Shown here: positions 15,798 through 25,954 of the stretch, piece by piece | Layout of the letters: the number at the start of each line of letters is the position of its first letter | How positions within the stretch are numbered: position 1 is the first letter of the stretch | NCBI RefSeq assembly: GCF_024198175.1 | Contig: NZ_JAJVKV010000004.1 | Coordinates: 930,001 to 994,000 of the forward strand | DNA from: Pyxidicoccus xibeiensis | Lineage (GTDB): Bacteria > Myxococcota > Myxococcia > Myxococcales > Myxococcaceae | Direction: 5' to 3' | Length of the DNA: 64,000 nt | Translations under genes and position numbers: made by a program | Notes under the pieces: model-generated | Told to the model about the DNA's origin: nothing | The model's input: only the letters and a program-made list of their open reading frames with translations | The model's database searches: none

Positions 15798-17762
15798 TCA
15801 GGTATCACGCGCCGCCGCGGAGCCTCCCGGAGCGCGCGCCTGACGTGTGTCACGAGGCAGTGTCACGGTGAACGTGGTGCCATCCAGCTCGGACGAGCAC
15901 ACGCGCACCGCGCCCCCATGGGCCTGGACAATCTCTCGCACGATGAACAGGCCGAGTCCGAGTCCACCCCGGCGCCGGCCCTTCTCACGCGCCACCCCCG
16001 CCTGACGGAACGGGTCGAACAGCGTCGCCAGCTGCGCAGCGGGTATGGGGGCACCCGGGTTGTGGACCTCGAGCACCTGCCAGGCGTCGTGCTCCATGCA
16101 GCGCAGCATCACCGGCGCGTCGGCCGCGCCGTGCTCCAGCGCATTACCCACCAGGTTGCTGAGCACCTGCGCCAGCCGGTCCGCGTCCCAGATGCCGTCC
16201 GCTCGGCCCTCCACGTCGAAGGCGATGTAGCGGTCCGGCCACGCCGCGGTCAGCTCCTCCACCACCTGCTTGCAGACGGTGGCCAGGCTCACCGGCGCCA
16301 GGTTGAGGGGAATGCCGCCGGACAGCCGCGCGCGCGTGAGGTCCAGGATGTCTGAAATCATGGTCCCCATCCGCGCCGCGCTCGTCTCGATGCGCTGCGC
16401 GAGCTGCTGGTGCGCGGAGCTCAGGGTGCTGCGCCGCCGCATCGCCCGCGCGGACAGCGTTATCGCGTTCAGCGGGTTGCGGAGGTCATGGCCGAGGATG
16501 CCGATGAAGCGCTCGCGGAAGCGGGCCTCCTGCGACAGGCGCTCCAGGGCGCGGTGGCGCTCGGTGATGTCCATCATGGAGCCAATCATCCGCACCGGCC
16601 GGCCCGCGGCGTCGCGCGCCAGCACGCCCCTGTCCAGCACGTGCGCCCAGGTGCCGTCGCCGCGCAGGAAGCGGTACTCGGCCTGCCACGCCGCGCCGGT
16701 GGAGGCCACGAAGGCGCGCAGCCCCGCCGCGACGCCCTCGCGCTCGTCGGGGTGGACGCGCGCCTCCCACCAGTCCAGGCCGTGGCCCGACGGGCCCGCG
16801 CCGTAGCCGAACAGCTCGCCCGTCACGCCCTCCCAGCGCACGCCGCCGCCGGCCAGGTCCCAGTCCCACAGCACGTCATGGGTGGCGCGCGCCGCCAGCC
16901 GGTAGCGCTCCTCCGCCTCGCGCAGCGTGGACTCCCCCTGCTCGCGCTCGGTGCAGTCCACCACCACGCCCACCATGCGGTGCGCGCGCTCGCCGTCGCG
17001 CAGCCCCTGGCCCACGGCCTCGTACCAGTGGGTGGCGCCGTCCGCGTGGCGGCAGCGGAACTTGAGGGTGTAGGGCCCGTCCGCCGCCAGCGCCTGCTCG
17101 ATTCCGCGCGCCACCTTCGGCCGGTCCTCCACCACCACGCAGGACAGGAAGCCCGGCAGCGTGGTGCCCAGCGTGCCCGGCAGCTGCCCGAAGAAGGCAT
17201 CCGCCTCCTGGGACCAGGTGACGGCGCGCCGCGCCTCCGTCCACTCCCACGCCACCATCCGCGCGGTGGACAGCGCCAGCCGCAGCAGCTCCTCTCGTGC
17301 GCGCAGCGCCCGCGACTCCTCCAGGGCCGCCTCCGCCCGCCGCCGCGCCTCGCGCTCGCGCTCCAGCGTCTCACGCAGCGCGCGCGCGTCCTCCTCCACG
17401 GGTGGCAGCAGCCACAGCGCGAAGCCCTCGCCGTCCTTCACCGCCACGGCGTGGAAGCGCGCGTCCAGGCCCTCGCGCCGCACGTGCAGCGGGACGGACA
17501 GCGGCACGCCGGTGGTGCCCAGGCGGACACAGTCCTCCAGCTCCAGCCCGCTCACGCCCCCCGCCGGCCAGCGCGACACGCGGGAGTCCAGCCCCCAGTC
17601 GCGCACCACGTCCTCGGCCGCCGCGTTGAGCGACGCCCACTGGAAGTCGAGCACCTCCGAGGCGGGGCCCCGCAGCGGCACGAAGAGGATGCAGGGCGCC
17701 GGACTTCCCGCATGGGGCGTCCATGCCAGGGCAGCGCCCGGTAGAGATGACAGACCCACCAT
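15798..17762 (-). CDS. PAS-containing hybrid-less sensor histidine kinase
   Basis: A 654-residue cytoplasmic kinase. An N-terminal ligand-type region (1-140) leads to a coiled coil (about 145-195, Glu/Arg-rich), then PAS domains including one with a typical PAC end (MIGSMMDITERHRALERL). The kinase core has H-box GHDLRNPLNAITLSA, N-box LSNLVGNALEHG and GLGLGLFIVREIVQAHGG. The ATG at 17762 follows GGGGGAAAG, better than the in-frame ATG ten codons earlier. It lacks a receiver domain, so it must signal to a separate regulator; none is adjacent. Confidence 0.85.
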   Translation of the reverse strand: MVGLSSLPGAALAWTPHAGSPAPCILFVPLRGPASEVLDFQWASLNAAAEDVVRDWGLDSRVSRWPAGGVSGLELEDCVRLGTTGVPLSVPLHVRREGLDARFHAVAVKDGEGFALWLLPPVEEDARALRETLEREREARRRAEAALEESRALRAREELLRLALSTARMVAWEWTEARRAVTWSQEADAFFGQLPGTLGTTLPGFLSCVVVEDRPKVARGIEQALAADGPYTLKFRCRHADGATHWYEAVGQGLRDGERAHRMVGVVVDCTEREQGESTLREAEERYRLAARATHDVLWDWDLAGGGVRWEGVTGELFGYGAGPSGHGLDWWEARVHPDEREGVAAGLRAFVASTGAAWQAEYRFLRGDGTWAHVLDRGVLARDAAGRPVRMIGSMMDITERHRALERLSQEARFRERFIGILGHDLRNPLNAITLSARAMRRRSTLSSAHQQLAQRIETSAARMGTMISDILDLTRARLSGGIPLNLAPVSLATVCKQVVEELTAAWPDRYIAFDVEGRADGIWDADRLAQVLSNLVGNALEHGAADAPVMLRCMEHDAWQVLEVHNPGAPIPAAQLATLFDPFRQAGVAREKGRRRGGLGLGLFIVREIVQAHGGAVRVCSSELDGTTFTVTLPRDTRQARAPGGSAAARDT

Positions 17763-17823
17763 CGGCTTTCCCCCAGCGCGCCGCGCACCCACCCTGGAAA
17801 ACCCCTACCTGGGGCGGAGTCCT

Positions 17824-17855
17824 CGCGGCGAGACAGCGTGACATGTCTCGCCGCG
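17824..17855 (-). terminator. Perfect 12-bp stem-loop after the S9 peptidase gene
   Basis: CGCGGCGAGACA and TGTCTCGCCGCG pair perfectly around an eight-base loop. It lies 75 bp past the peptidase stop and 62 bp before the kinase start on the same strand. It may stop transcription from the peptidase gene, but there is no U-tract, so an operator for the kinase gene is equally possible. Confidence 0.45.
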
Positions 17856-17929
17856 CGCGGACCTGTCCCCCGGTCCATCCAGGACGCGCAGTGCTCACCC
17901 GTGAGCACTCGCGCCCGAGCCTCCGAGGG

Positions 17930-20155
17930 CTACAGGCTCTCGCGGAAGTGACGCATCACCCACTCCCACATGCGCTGGTTGACGAGCGGGTCCCCCACCA
18001 TGTGCGTGTGGCCGCTGAGGGGCAGCAGCTCATGCCGCCTGCCCGCGCGGAACAGCGCGTCTGACAGCTTCAGCGCGTGGAAGAAGTACACGTTGTCGTC
18101 CGCGGTGCCGTGGATGAGCAGCAGCCGGCCAATGGGCTTGTCCTGCTTCGCGTAGGTGAGCAGCGAGCTGCGCTCGTACGCCTCCGGCTGCTCCTGGGGC
18201 AGGCCCAGGAGGCGCTCGGAGACGTGGGTGTCGTAGTCGCGCCAGTCCGTCACCAGCGCGCCGGCCACGGCGGCCTTGAAGACGTCCGGCCGCTCCATGG
18301 CGGCGAGCGCGCTGATGTAGCCCCCGTGGCTCCAGCCGAAGATGCCCGCGCGCTTCAGGTCCACCTCCGGCACCTCCGCCGCGAGCGCCTTCAGCGCGGC
18401 CACCTGGTCCTCCAGCGTCACCAGCCCCAGGTTGTGCTTCACGGCGCGCGTCCAGTCCCGCCCGCGCAGCGGCGTGCCGCGCCCGTCGAACTTCACGAGG
18501 ATGTAGCCCTGGTCCGCCATCCACTGCGCCATCAGGTGCTGCCCCATGCTCTGGTGGACGCTGGTGATGATGGCGCCGCCATACACGTCCACGAGGACGG
18601 GCAGCTTCACGCCCGGCTTGAAGTCACGCGGGCGGACGATGGACGTCCAGAAGCGCTCCTTGCCCACCTGACGGACCTCGAGCCGGGGCTGGAAGGGAGG
18701 CTCCTTCGCCAGCGAGGGCAGCTCGCCCACGCGCGTGCCGTCCGCCTTCAGGACGTACGTGCGCCGCAGGCTGGCGGGCCCCTCGGTGTTCAGCGTGAGC
18801 AGGCCGCCCTTCTCGCTCATCCGCGCCATCTCCAGCGCCGGGCCTCCCGACGTCACGCGCGTGGGCGCGCCGCCCTTCACCACGCGCCACAGGTAGCGCT
18901 CGGTGGGGTTGGGGCCGCCGAGGAAGTAGAGCGTGTCCTCCGCGGGGAGGTAGCGCACCAGGGCGCGGAAGCCCGCGTCGGGCTTCACCAGCGAGCGCGC
19001 GAGGCTCCCGTCCGCGTTGCGCAGCTCCACCTCGGGGGCGCCGTTGCGCTCGGTGTACCAGAGGAAGCCCGTGCCATCCGGGAGCCACTCGGGGAAGGGC
19101 GGAGACAGCTCCACCCACGCCTCGTCCCGCTCCGTGTGCAGCACGCGCGTCTTCCCCGTCTGCACGTCCACCGCGAGCACCTGCTCCTCCGTCTGCAGGC
19201 GGTTCTGCACCAGCAGCGTCAGCGGCCCCTTCTCCGGCCAGGTGACGGCGGCGAGGTACGGGTACTTCCCGGCGTCCCAGTCCACCCACGTCGTCTTGCC
19301 ACCCGTGACGGGGATGAGCCCCAGCCGCACCTTCGCGTTCGCCTTGCCCGCGCGCGGGTAGGGGAAGGTCTGGGCGCCGGCCTCCGGGCGCATGACGTCG
19401 ACGATGGTCAGCTTCTCCACCTCGGACGTGTCCGCCTCCGTGTACGCGATGCGCCTGGCGTCCGGGCTCCACCAGAAGCCCGAGTAGCGGCCCATCTCCT
19501 CCTGGGCGAGGAACTCGGCCAGGCCGTGCGTCTTCGCCGGCGTCCCGCCCCGCGTCACCCGGTGCTCGGTGTTGGTGGCCAGGTCCACGCGGTACACGTC
19601 GTTGTCGCGCACGTACGCCACCTGCCGGCCGTCGGGCGAGAAGTGCGGGTCGATGACGCCCGGCCCCGTCTTCAGCTCCGTCACCTTCCCGGAGGCGCGC
19701 TCGACGACATACAGCCGGCCGGACAGCGCCAGCTCGAGCTTCTGGCCGTCGCGGGACAGCGAGAAGAAGGTGAAGCCCGCGGCGCGCTGCCGGATGCGCT
19801 CGCGCCGGGCCTTCTCCTCGGGGGACAGCTGCTCCTCCGCGCCCTTGAGGAGCGCCTCCGGCGTGAGCACCTCGCGCGTCTGGCCCGTCGCCACGTCGAA
19901 GGCGAAGAGCGTCTGCAGCCGGGAGGCGGGCGACGCGCGCAGGAAGTACACCGTCTGCTCGTCCGGGGTGATGCGGGAGAAGCCGGGGCGGCCGAGGCCG
20001 AAGTAGTTCGTCTCCGACAGCTCCCGGAGGAATGAGGTGTCCAGCGACGCGGCGGGCTTCGGCGCGGGCTTCGTCGACGCAGCGGGCGTCGCGGGCTTCG
20101 GTTGGGCCAGGGCGTGCGCGCTCAGCAGGGTGAGCGTCGCGAGGAGGTAGCGCAT
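17930..20155 (-). CDS. S9 family peptidase (dipeptidyl peptidase IV-like)
   Basis: A 741-residue exported serine peptidase. A signal peptide ends near ALAQP, a Pro/Ala/Lys linker follows, then an N-terminal beta-propeller of DPP IV type (several YxxDG/FSPDG blades such as IDPHFSPDGRQVAYV). The C-terminal alpha/beta-hydrolase domain carries the nucleophile motif GWSHGGY, Asp in HGTADDNV and His in LSGHTHMVGD. Such enzymes remove dipeptides from peptides in the periplasm or outside the cell, fitting a predator's protein diet. The ATG at 20155 sits five codons inside a longer frame and begins the signal peptide. Confidence 0.9.
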   Translation of the reverse strand: MRYLLATLTLLSAHALAQPKPATPAASTKPAPKPAASLDTSFLRELSETNYFGLGRPGFSRITPDEQTVYFLRASPASRLQTLFAFDVATGQTREVLTPEALLKGAEEQLSPEEKARRERIRQRAAGFTFFSLSRDGQKLELALSGRLYVVERASGKVTELKTGPGVIDPHFSPDGRQVAYVRDNDVYRVDLATNTEHRVTRGGTPAKTHGLAEFLAQEEMGRYSGFWWSPDARRIAYTEADTSEVEKLTIVDVMRPEAGAQTFPYPRAGKANAKVRLGLIPVTGGKTTWVDWDAGKYPYLAAVTWPEKGPLTLLVQNRLQTEEQVLAVDVQTGKTRVLHTERDEAWVELSPPFPEWLPDGTGFLWYTERNGAPEVELRNADGSLARSLVKPDAGFRALVRYLPAEDTLYFLGGPNPTERYLWRVVKGGAPTRVTSGGPALEMARMSEKGGLLTLNTEGPASLRRTYVLKADGTRVGELPSLAKEPPFQPRLEVRQVGKERFWTSIVRPRDFKPGVKLPVLVDVYGGAIITSVHQSMGQHLMAQWMADQGYILVKFDGRGTPLRGRDWTRAVKHNLGLVTLEDQVAALKALAAEVPEVDLKRAGIFGWSHGGYISALAAMERPDVFKAAVAGALVTDWRDYDTHVSERLLGLPQEQPEAYERSSLLTYAKQDKPIGRLLLIHGTADDNVYFFHALKLSDALFRAGRRHELLPLSGHTHMVGDPLVNQRMWEWVMRHFRESL

Positions 20156-20222
20156 GAGGTGGCCGGCCACCTCCGGGAGAGGCGGCCGCTCCTGTCACAG
20201 CGGGTCAGTCCCGACCTATACC

Positions 20223-22619
20223 TCAGGTGGACTGACGGGGCAGCCTCACGGTGAAGGTGGTGCCGTCCTCCGCGGAGGACACCACCTCCACGCCGCCGCC
20301 GTGGCCACGGACGATGTCGCTGACGATGTAGAGCCCCAGGCCGATGCTCCGGCTGGACTGGCCCTCCTTCAGCGCGCCGCGCGTCATCGGCTCGAACAGG
20401 CGCGGCAGCAGCTGCGGGGGGATGGGGGCACCGCCGTTGAAGATGGACAGCAGCGCGTGCTCACCGTCCACGTGCGCGCGCACCCGCACCGGCGCCTCCG
20501 CCGGGCTGTAGGTCAGCGCGTTGCCCAGCAGGTTCGTCAGCAGCTGGGCGATGCGGTCCGGGTCCCACTCGCCCTTCATCTCGGCGGCCACGTCCAGCTC
20601 CACGCGCCGCCCGGGGTGCGCCAGCAGCACCTCGTCCACCACCTGGTGCACGACGTCCCGCAGGTCCACCGGCTGGCGGTGCAGGGCGATGCCTCCGCCC
20701 AGCCGCGCCTTGGTGAAGTCCAGCAGGTCGCGAATCATCCGCGCCGCGCGCTCGGTGGCCTGGGTGATGCGCACCACCATGCGCTTCTGCGAGTCGGACA
20801 GCTCGCCCTTCTTCTCCAGCAGCCCCGCGGACATGGAGATGGCCGCCAGCGGGTTGCGCAGGTCATGCGAGACGATGCCCACCAGCTGCTGCTCGAACTC
20901 GGCGCGCCGCCGCAGCTCCTCCTGCGAGCGCTGCTGCTCGGCGAACAGGCGCGCGTTCTCGATGGAGAGCACCGCCTTCGCCGCCAGCGCCTCCAGCAGC
21001 TCCTGGTCCTCGGGCATGAAGCTGTCGGCCGTGGAGTAGCGGCCCACCGCCAGCGTGCCCATCACCTGGTTGCCCAGCAGCAGCGGCACCGACACAAGGC
21101 TGTGCACGTGCGAGCCGGTGATGAGGTACTCCGGCTTCGCCGTGGCCGACAGCTGCTCCGGGGTGATGACCGGGGCGAACACCGACTGGCCGGTCTGCAG
21201 CACCCGTCCGTTGTAGCCCTCGCCCGGGCGTATCGGCACCCGCCGCAGCGCCTCCGTCAGGAGGCGATTCTGCTCCGGGTCCTCGTGGTGGTAGGCGGCC
21301 AGCTCCAGCCGCTCGCCGTCGTCGGAGAGCAGGTGGATGGCGCACGAGTCCTTGAGGTAGCCGGCCACCTGGCGGGCGATGGTGTCCAGCAGCGCGCCCA
21401 GGTCGCGGTTGGCACCGCTGAAGGCGTCGGAGGCCTCCGCCAGCACCTGCAGCCGGGCCGCGGCGGCCCGCGCCTGCGCGTGGGAGCGTTGCTCCTCGCT
21501 GGACAGCCGCACCCGCTCCAGCGCCTGCGCGCACGCATGCGCCAGCGCGGTGAAGAAGGCCCGGTCCATCTCCGAGAAGGCCCGCTCGCGGGCGAACGAC
21601 AGGCCGATGGCGCCCAGTGCCCGCCCCTTCACCAGCAGCGGCAGGGCGATGGCCGCCTCATGGACGCCCCTCGCATCCACGCCCGGGTAGCGCGCGGACC
21701 ACTCCTCCAGCGAGGACAGCCAGATGGGGCGCCCCTCCCGCACGGCCTCGGTGAGCGGGACGGAGAGGGCCATGGGAATCCGCCGCCACTGGACCAGCAC
21801 CGACTCCGGGTAGCCGATGGAGTCCGCGAGCTCGAGCACCTCGCCGGACGCGTCCAGCAGGTTGACGCCGCCCGCCTTCGCCCCGGCCGTCACCAGGCCC
21901 TGCTCGAAGAGGGCACGGCACACCTGCGACACCGTGGTCGCCTCGGACAGCCGGGCGGCGAAGTCGCGCAGCCGGTCGATGTAGCCGGACGCGCGCAGCG
22001 CGGCGTCCCGGGCCTCGGCCTCCTTCTGCCGCAGCAGCTCCGACTGGCGCCGCACCTGCTGCTGCGCGCGGAACAGGTCCACGAAGACGGACACCTTCGA
22101 GCGCAGCACCTCCGGCGGGAAGGGCTTCTGCAGGAAGTCCACCGCGCCGGTGGCGTAGCCGGTGACGATTTCCACGTCATCCCGGCCGTAGGCGGTGAGG
22201 AAGATGATGGGGACGTTGCGCGTGCGCTCGCGCTGCTTGATGAGCGCCGCCGTCTCGAAGCCGCTCAGCCCCGCCATGCGTACGTCCAGCAGGATGACGG
22301 CGTAGTCCTCGCGCAAGAGGAAGCGCAGGGCCTGCTCCCCGGAGGACGCCTTGTCCATCCGCACCGCGAGCGGCTCGAGGATGGCCTCCAGCGACACGAG
22401 GTTGGCGGCGTTGTCGTCCACCAGCAGCACCGCGGGGGGCTGCAGGCCGTCCACCGCCGGGCGGCCGGGGGGCTCCTCCGGAGCCAGGCGGTGGGCCGCC
22501 AGGGCGAGGTTGGGCGCGCCTACCGTCCGGAGCGGAGCCGCCCCCAGGCGCCGCAGCAACCCTCCCATCGTCGGAATCCCATCCTGGAACATGAAGAGGT
22601 CACCTGGGTGAACGGCCAT
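20223..22619 (-). CDS. Receiver-GAF-GAF histidine kinase
   Basis: A 798-residue soluble kinase with its receiver domain at the N-terminus. The receiver (about 60-180) has VLLVDDNAAN, phospho-Asp in VILLDVRMAGLSG, FLTAYG and KPFPPE. A coiled linker leads to two GAF domains (about 215-375 and 400-560). The kinase core has VSHDLRNPLAAISMSAG, LLTNLLGNALTYSP and GLGLYIVSDIVRGHGGG. This order suits a kinase switched by an upstream partner's phosphoryl transfer. It lies downstream of the TonB-dependent receptor on the same strand, 157 bp away. Confidence 0.88.
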   Translation of the reverse strand: MAVHPGDLFMFQDGIPTMGGLLRRLGAAPLRTVGAPNLALAAHRLAPEEPPGRPAVDGLQPPAVLLVDDNAANLVSLEAILEPLAVRMDKASSGEQALRFLLREDYAVILLDVRMAGLSGFETAALIKQRERTRNVPIIFLTAYGRDDVEIVTGYATGAVDFLQKPFPPEVLRSKVSVFVDLFRAQQQVRRQSELLRQKEAEARDAALRASGYIDRLRDFAARLSEATTVSQVCRALFEQGLVTAGAKAGGVNLLDASGEVLELADSIGYPESVLVQWRRIPMALSVPLTEAVREGRPIWLSSLEEWSARYPGVDARGVHEAAIALPLLVKGRALGAIGLSFARERAFSEMDRAFFTALAHACAQALERVRLSSEEQRSHAQARAAAARLQVLAEASDAFSGANRDLGALLDTIARQVAGYLKDSCAIHLLSDDGERLELAAYHHEDPEQNRLLTEALRRVPIRPGEGYNGRVLQTGQSVFAPVITPEQLSATAKPEYLITGSHVHSLVSVPLLLGNQVMGTLAVGRYSTADSFMPEDQELLEALAAKAVLSIENARLFAEQQRSQEELRRRAEFEQQLVGIVSHDLRNPLAAISMSAGLLEKKGELSDSQKRMVVRITQATERAARMIRDLLDFTKARLGGGIALHRQPVDLRDVVHQVVDEVLLAHPGRRVELDVAAEMKGEWDPDRIAQLLTNLLGNALTYSPAEAPVRVRAHVDGEHALLSIFNGGAPIPPQLLPRLFEPMTRGALKEGQSSRSIGLGLYIVSDIVRGHGGGVEVVSSAEDGTTFTVRLPRQST

Positions 22620-22776
22620 GCGGGGCTGCGTCCCGAGGCCCAGGGAACCCGGGACCGCGAGGCCGAGCCCCCTGGAACAGTGCGACAGCCTACGATTACA
22701 CCGCCGAGGTGGCCAGCATGCCCAGGCAGCCAGGAGTGCTGCCGGGCAAGCGTGAGCTATCCGTCACTCGTGCGGT

Positions 22777-25719
22777 TCAGTAGCGGCCCTTCACCCCCAG
22801 GATGGGCAGGACGATGGGAAGCCCCACCGCCTCCTTCCGGAGGGGACGCCCGTCGCCGCCGGTGTACTCGAAGCCCACCGTCTCCTGGCTGATGGTGGCG
22901 TTGAGCATGTCCGCGTAGGCCTCCAGGCTGAACGTGTCGTACACCCAGGCCTTGGACAGCCGGACGTCGAAGCGGAAGAAGGGCGGCAGCCGGTCCACCC
23001 GGTCCCGGTTCTGCCGGACCCAGACATCCCGGTTGTCCCTGTCCGAGCCCTCGCGGTGCGTCTGCGTGCCCAGGGCGCCGGACTCCGGACGGCCGGTGTT
23101 GAAGTGGAACACCCCGCCCAGGGTGATGCTGTTGGAGAACTTGTAGCTGAGCACCAGGTTGAGGATGTGCGTCTGGTCGAAGACGAAGGGCAGGTTCTTC
23201 TCGTCCTCGCCGATGACGTTGCCCTGCCAGTCGTACTTCTTGAAGCGCGTCTGGCGGGTGCTGCGCTGCAGCGAGTACGAGAGCCAGCCGAACCAGTTGT
23301 CCCCCAGCGGGTGGCGGATGAGCAGCTCCAGGCCATAGGCCATGCCGGTGCTGGTGAAGTCCGGGAAGTCGATGTCGTCCCGGTCCGGGATGCCGCTGTC
23401 GTCGTCGTCATCGTCCTGCTGGTTCGCGCGGACGTGGCGCGCGCCGCCCGGCAGCTCGCCGTCATCCGGCAGCTCGCCGTCCACGTCGTCCACCAGCCCC
23501 TCGTCGGAGAAGGGCGTCAGCTCGACGGTGCGCAGCATGGGGTTGACGTAGACGTCCAGCCCCACCTCCAGGCCCTTCCAGGCCTTCCACTCGGCTCCCA
23601 TGGAGACCTGCACGCCCTCCTGGAGCCCGAGGAACAGGCTGCCCACGTCCACCACGGGCAGGCTGATGAGGGAGGTGGGCGGCTGGTGGAACAGGCCCGC
23701 GCCGCCCTTGAGGGTGAGCGTGTCGGTCAGCTTGTGGCGCACGGTGAGGCGCGGCTCGAGCGCCTCCCGGTCGATGTTGGGCGCCAGGTGGTAGTTGTCC
23801 ACGCGCAGGCCGGGCACCACGGACCACTTGTCGTCGGGCTGCCACACCACCTCCGCCCACGCGCCCATGAAGGTGCCGATCGCCACCGGGGCCGTCTCGA
23901 TGTCGGGGGTGGGGGTGCCCTCCTGCTCCACCAGCTCGACGACGGCGCGCTTGTGGTCGATGTCCGCGCCGGCGCGCAGGGCCACCCGCTTGGACACGGG
24001 CACCGTGTAGCCCAGGCGCGCGGACCAGGTGCCCTGGTCGATGTAGATTTCCGTGGCGTCGCTGGGCGGGTTGCGGCTGACGACGGCGAAGCGGTCCAGG
24101 CCCCACGTTCCGCCAAGCTCCAGCTCGCCCGGGCCCACCGGGTGGCGGTGCCGCAGGTCCACGCGGTGGAAGATGATGGACTGGAGCGCGGTGTCGCCGA
24201 ACTCGTCCTGCGCCTCGGTGCCGAAGGTGTCCGACGAGCCGAAGGCGAACAGCCGCAGCTTGCCCTTGCCCACGTCCTGCTCCACGCGCCCCTGGTAGTC
24301 CCAGAAGTCCAGCACCACCTTCGGATTCTCCCGGCCGGGCGCGGGCGGGGCCTGGAGGCTGTTGGCGGCCAGGGCGATGAGCCACGGCGTGTACGAGTAG
24401 CGGCCCGCGAGGCTGACGCTGGTGCCGGTGTCCTTGAAGGGCTTCTCGATGAAGAAGCCGGCGTTGATGAGGTCCGCGTAGGCGCTGCCGTGGACGCGGT
24501 CGTCGCGCGGGCGGCTGAGGCGCCCGTCGATGGCGCCGCCCATCAGCCGGCCGTACTTCGGCGGCGGCGTGCCCGGGTAGAAGTCGATGGAGTCGATGAA
24601 GTCCGGGTGGATGACGGCCGGCCCGAGGAACAGGTGGAAGAGGATGGGGACGCGGATGCCATCCAGGAAGTAGCCGGTGGACGCGGGCTGGCTGCCGCGC
24701 ACCACGGGGTACGCCACGCCGGACAGCATGCTGCCCACGCCCGGCAGCAGCATGACGACGCGGAACGGGTCGCCCATGGTGCCGGGCACCTCGCGCAGCT
24801 CCGCGTCGTGCAGCGTGATGCGGCTCACCTCGGTGCGGTCGCGGTCTCCTCGCACCACCGTCTCGTACGGGTTGATGACGAGCGGCTCCAGGCCGTACAC
24901 CACCTCCAGCGCTTCCTTGACCTTGAGGCTCTCGCGGAAGACGAAGGGCTTGTGGCCCGGCGCCAGCACGCGCACGCGGTGCGGGCCTTCCGGCCAGCGC
25001 GCCTCGAAGCGGCCCTCCGCGTCCGTCTGCACCGGCGCGTCCGGCAGCACGTCCGACAACAGCGTGGCGCCTGCAATCGGGCGGCGGTTGCCCTTGGTGC
25101 GCACCAGGCCGCGCAGGGTGACGGGGCCCTCGGGCGCGACGCCGCCATCCGCCTGGGCCAGGGGGACGGGGGCCTCGAAGCGGTACTCGAAGAACAGGCG
25201 CACCTGCACCGGCTGCCCGTCCATGGTGGCCGGCGTGAAGCGCAGCGAGGGCGCGGCGTGCAGCGCGGCCCTGTCCATCTGCGGGTGGAGGGCCTCCACC
25301 AGCGTGGCGGACTCCACCTCGCCAGCTTCGTCGATGAGCAGCTCCAGCTTCACGACGCCGGCCACGCCCTGAGCGGCGAGCTGCGGCGGATAGGGCGCGG
25401 GCGAGTCCGCCACCAGCGACGGCGGCACGAAGGCGGGCTGGGCCTGGGCCACGCCTGCGTCCGCGTCTGCGTCCGCGTCCGCGTCCAGGGCCGCGGGGGC
25501 GCCGGTGTCCACCGTCCAGCCCGCGTCGGTGCGCAGCAGCTCCACCTCCGCGGCCCGCGGGGCCTGCTCCACCACCAAGGCCGCGTCGGGCACGCCGCCA
25601 TCCGACAGGGGCCCACCCTCCTGAGCACGCACCGCGAACACCGGCACGAGCAGCCCCAGCACGAGCGCCACTGCACGCGCGTTGGGGGCGCGTCTCCGCC
25701 ACCTCTGTCCAAGAGTCAT
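22777..25719 (-). CDS. TonB-dependent receptor with N-terminal TonB C-terminal-like domain
   Basis: A 980-residue outer-membrane receptor. After a signal peptide and an Asp/Ala-rich spacer (about 78-88), residues 108-181 match a TonB C-terminal domain (PAPYPPQLAAQGVAGVV, then ALHAAPSLRFTPATMDGQPV). A carboxypeptidase-regulatory-like domain follows (199-275), then the plug (NPYETVVRG, MGDPFRVVMLLPGV, YFLDGIRVP) and a barrel with a terminal Tyr. A poly-Asp stretch near 835-850 suggests a calcium- or metal-rich extracellular loop. A TonB-like domain in a receptor is unusual; it may pair with TonB or with another receptor. The ATG at 25719 begins the signal peptide. Confidence 0.86.
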   Translation of the reverse strand: MTLGQRWRRRAPNARAVALVLGLLVPVFAVRAQEGGPLSDGGVPDAALVVEQAPRAAEVELLRTDAGWTVDTGAPAALDADADADADAGVAQAQPAFVPPSLVADSPAPYPPQLAAQGVAGVVKLELLIDEAGEVESATLVEALHPQMDRAALHAAPSLRFTPATMDGQPVQVRLFFEYRFEAPVPLAQADGGVAPEGPVTLRGLVRTKGNRRPIAGATLLSDVLPDAPVQTDAEGRFEARWPEGPHRVRVLAPGHKPFVFRESLKVKEALEVVYGLEPLVINPYETVVRGDRDRTEVSRITLHDAELREVPGTMGDPFRVVMLLPGVGSMLSGVAYPVVRGSQPASTGYFLDGIRVPILFHLFLGPAVIHPDFIDSIDFYPGTPPPKYGRLMGGAIDGRLSRPRDDRVHGSAYADLINAGFFIEKPFKDTGTSVSLAGRYSYTPWLIALAANSLQAPPAPGRENPKVVLDFWDYQGRVEQDVGKGKLRLFAFGSSDTFGTEAQDEFGDTALQSIIFHRVDLRHRHPVGPGELELGGTWGLDRFAVVSRNPPSDATEIYIDQGTWSARLGYTVPVSKRVALRAGADIDHKRAVVELVEQEGTPTPDIETAPVAIGTFMGAWAEVVWQPDDKWSVVPGLRVDNYHLAPNIDREALEPRLTVRHKLTDTLTLKGGAGLFHQPPTSLISLPVVDVGSLFLGLQEGVQVSMGAEWKAWKGLEVGLDVYVNPMLRTVELTPFSDEGLVDDVDGELPDDGELPGGARHVRANQQDDDDDDSGIPDRDDIDFPDFTSTGMAYGLELLIRHPLGDNWFGWLSYSLQRSTRQTRFKKYDWQGNVIGEDEKNLPFVFDQTHILNLVLSYKFSNSITLGGVFHFNTGRPESGALGTQTHREGSDRDNRDVWVRQNRDRVDRLPPFFRFDVRLSKAWVYDTFSLEAYADMLNATISQETVGFEYTGGDGRPLRKEAVGLPIVLPILGVKGRY

Positions 25720-25954
25720 CTGCGTCACGTTGAGCTCGGGCCGGCCCCCTGGGCCCCATGAGGCCAGGGACGGAGCGGGGTGACAAGCGCCCCAGGGTGG
25801 AGTCTTCCTGCCCGGCTGCTCACGGCCGGGCCACCGCCGACCGTTCCGTCCGCGAATGGACGGTGCGCGGGAGAGGACAGGTGGGTGCGCCCCGAGGGAG
25901 GGACGCCCTGGCGGCGTGCGCTGCCCACCTTCGGGAGACCCCGGAGCCCCCTCC

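Noticed and set aside
18077..20035. 652-codon open frame antisense to the S9 peptidase (similar long frames at 23056-25761, 35523-38204 and 20154-22892)
   Set aside because: These are shadows caused by GC-rich third positions. Their products are low-complexity (His/Arg/Ala/Gly), and the real genes lie on the other strand.
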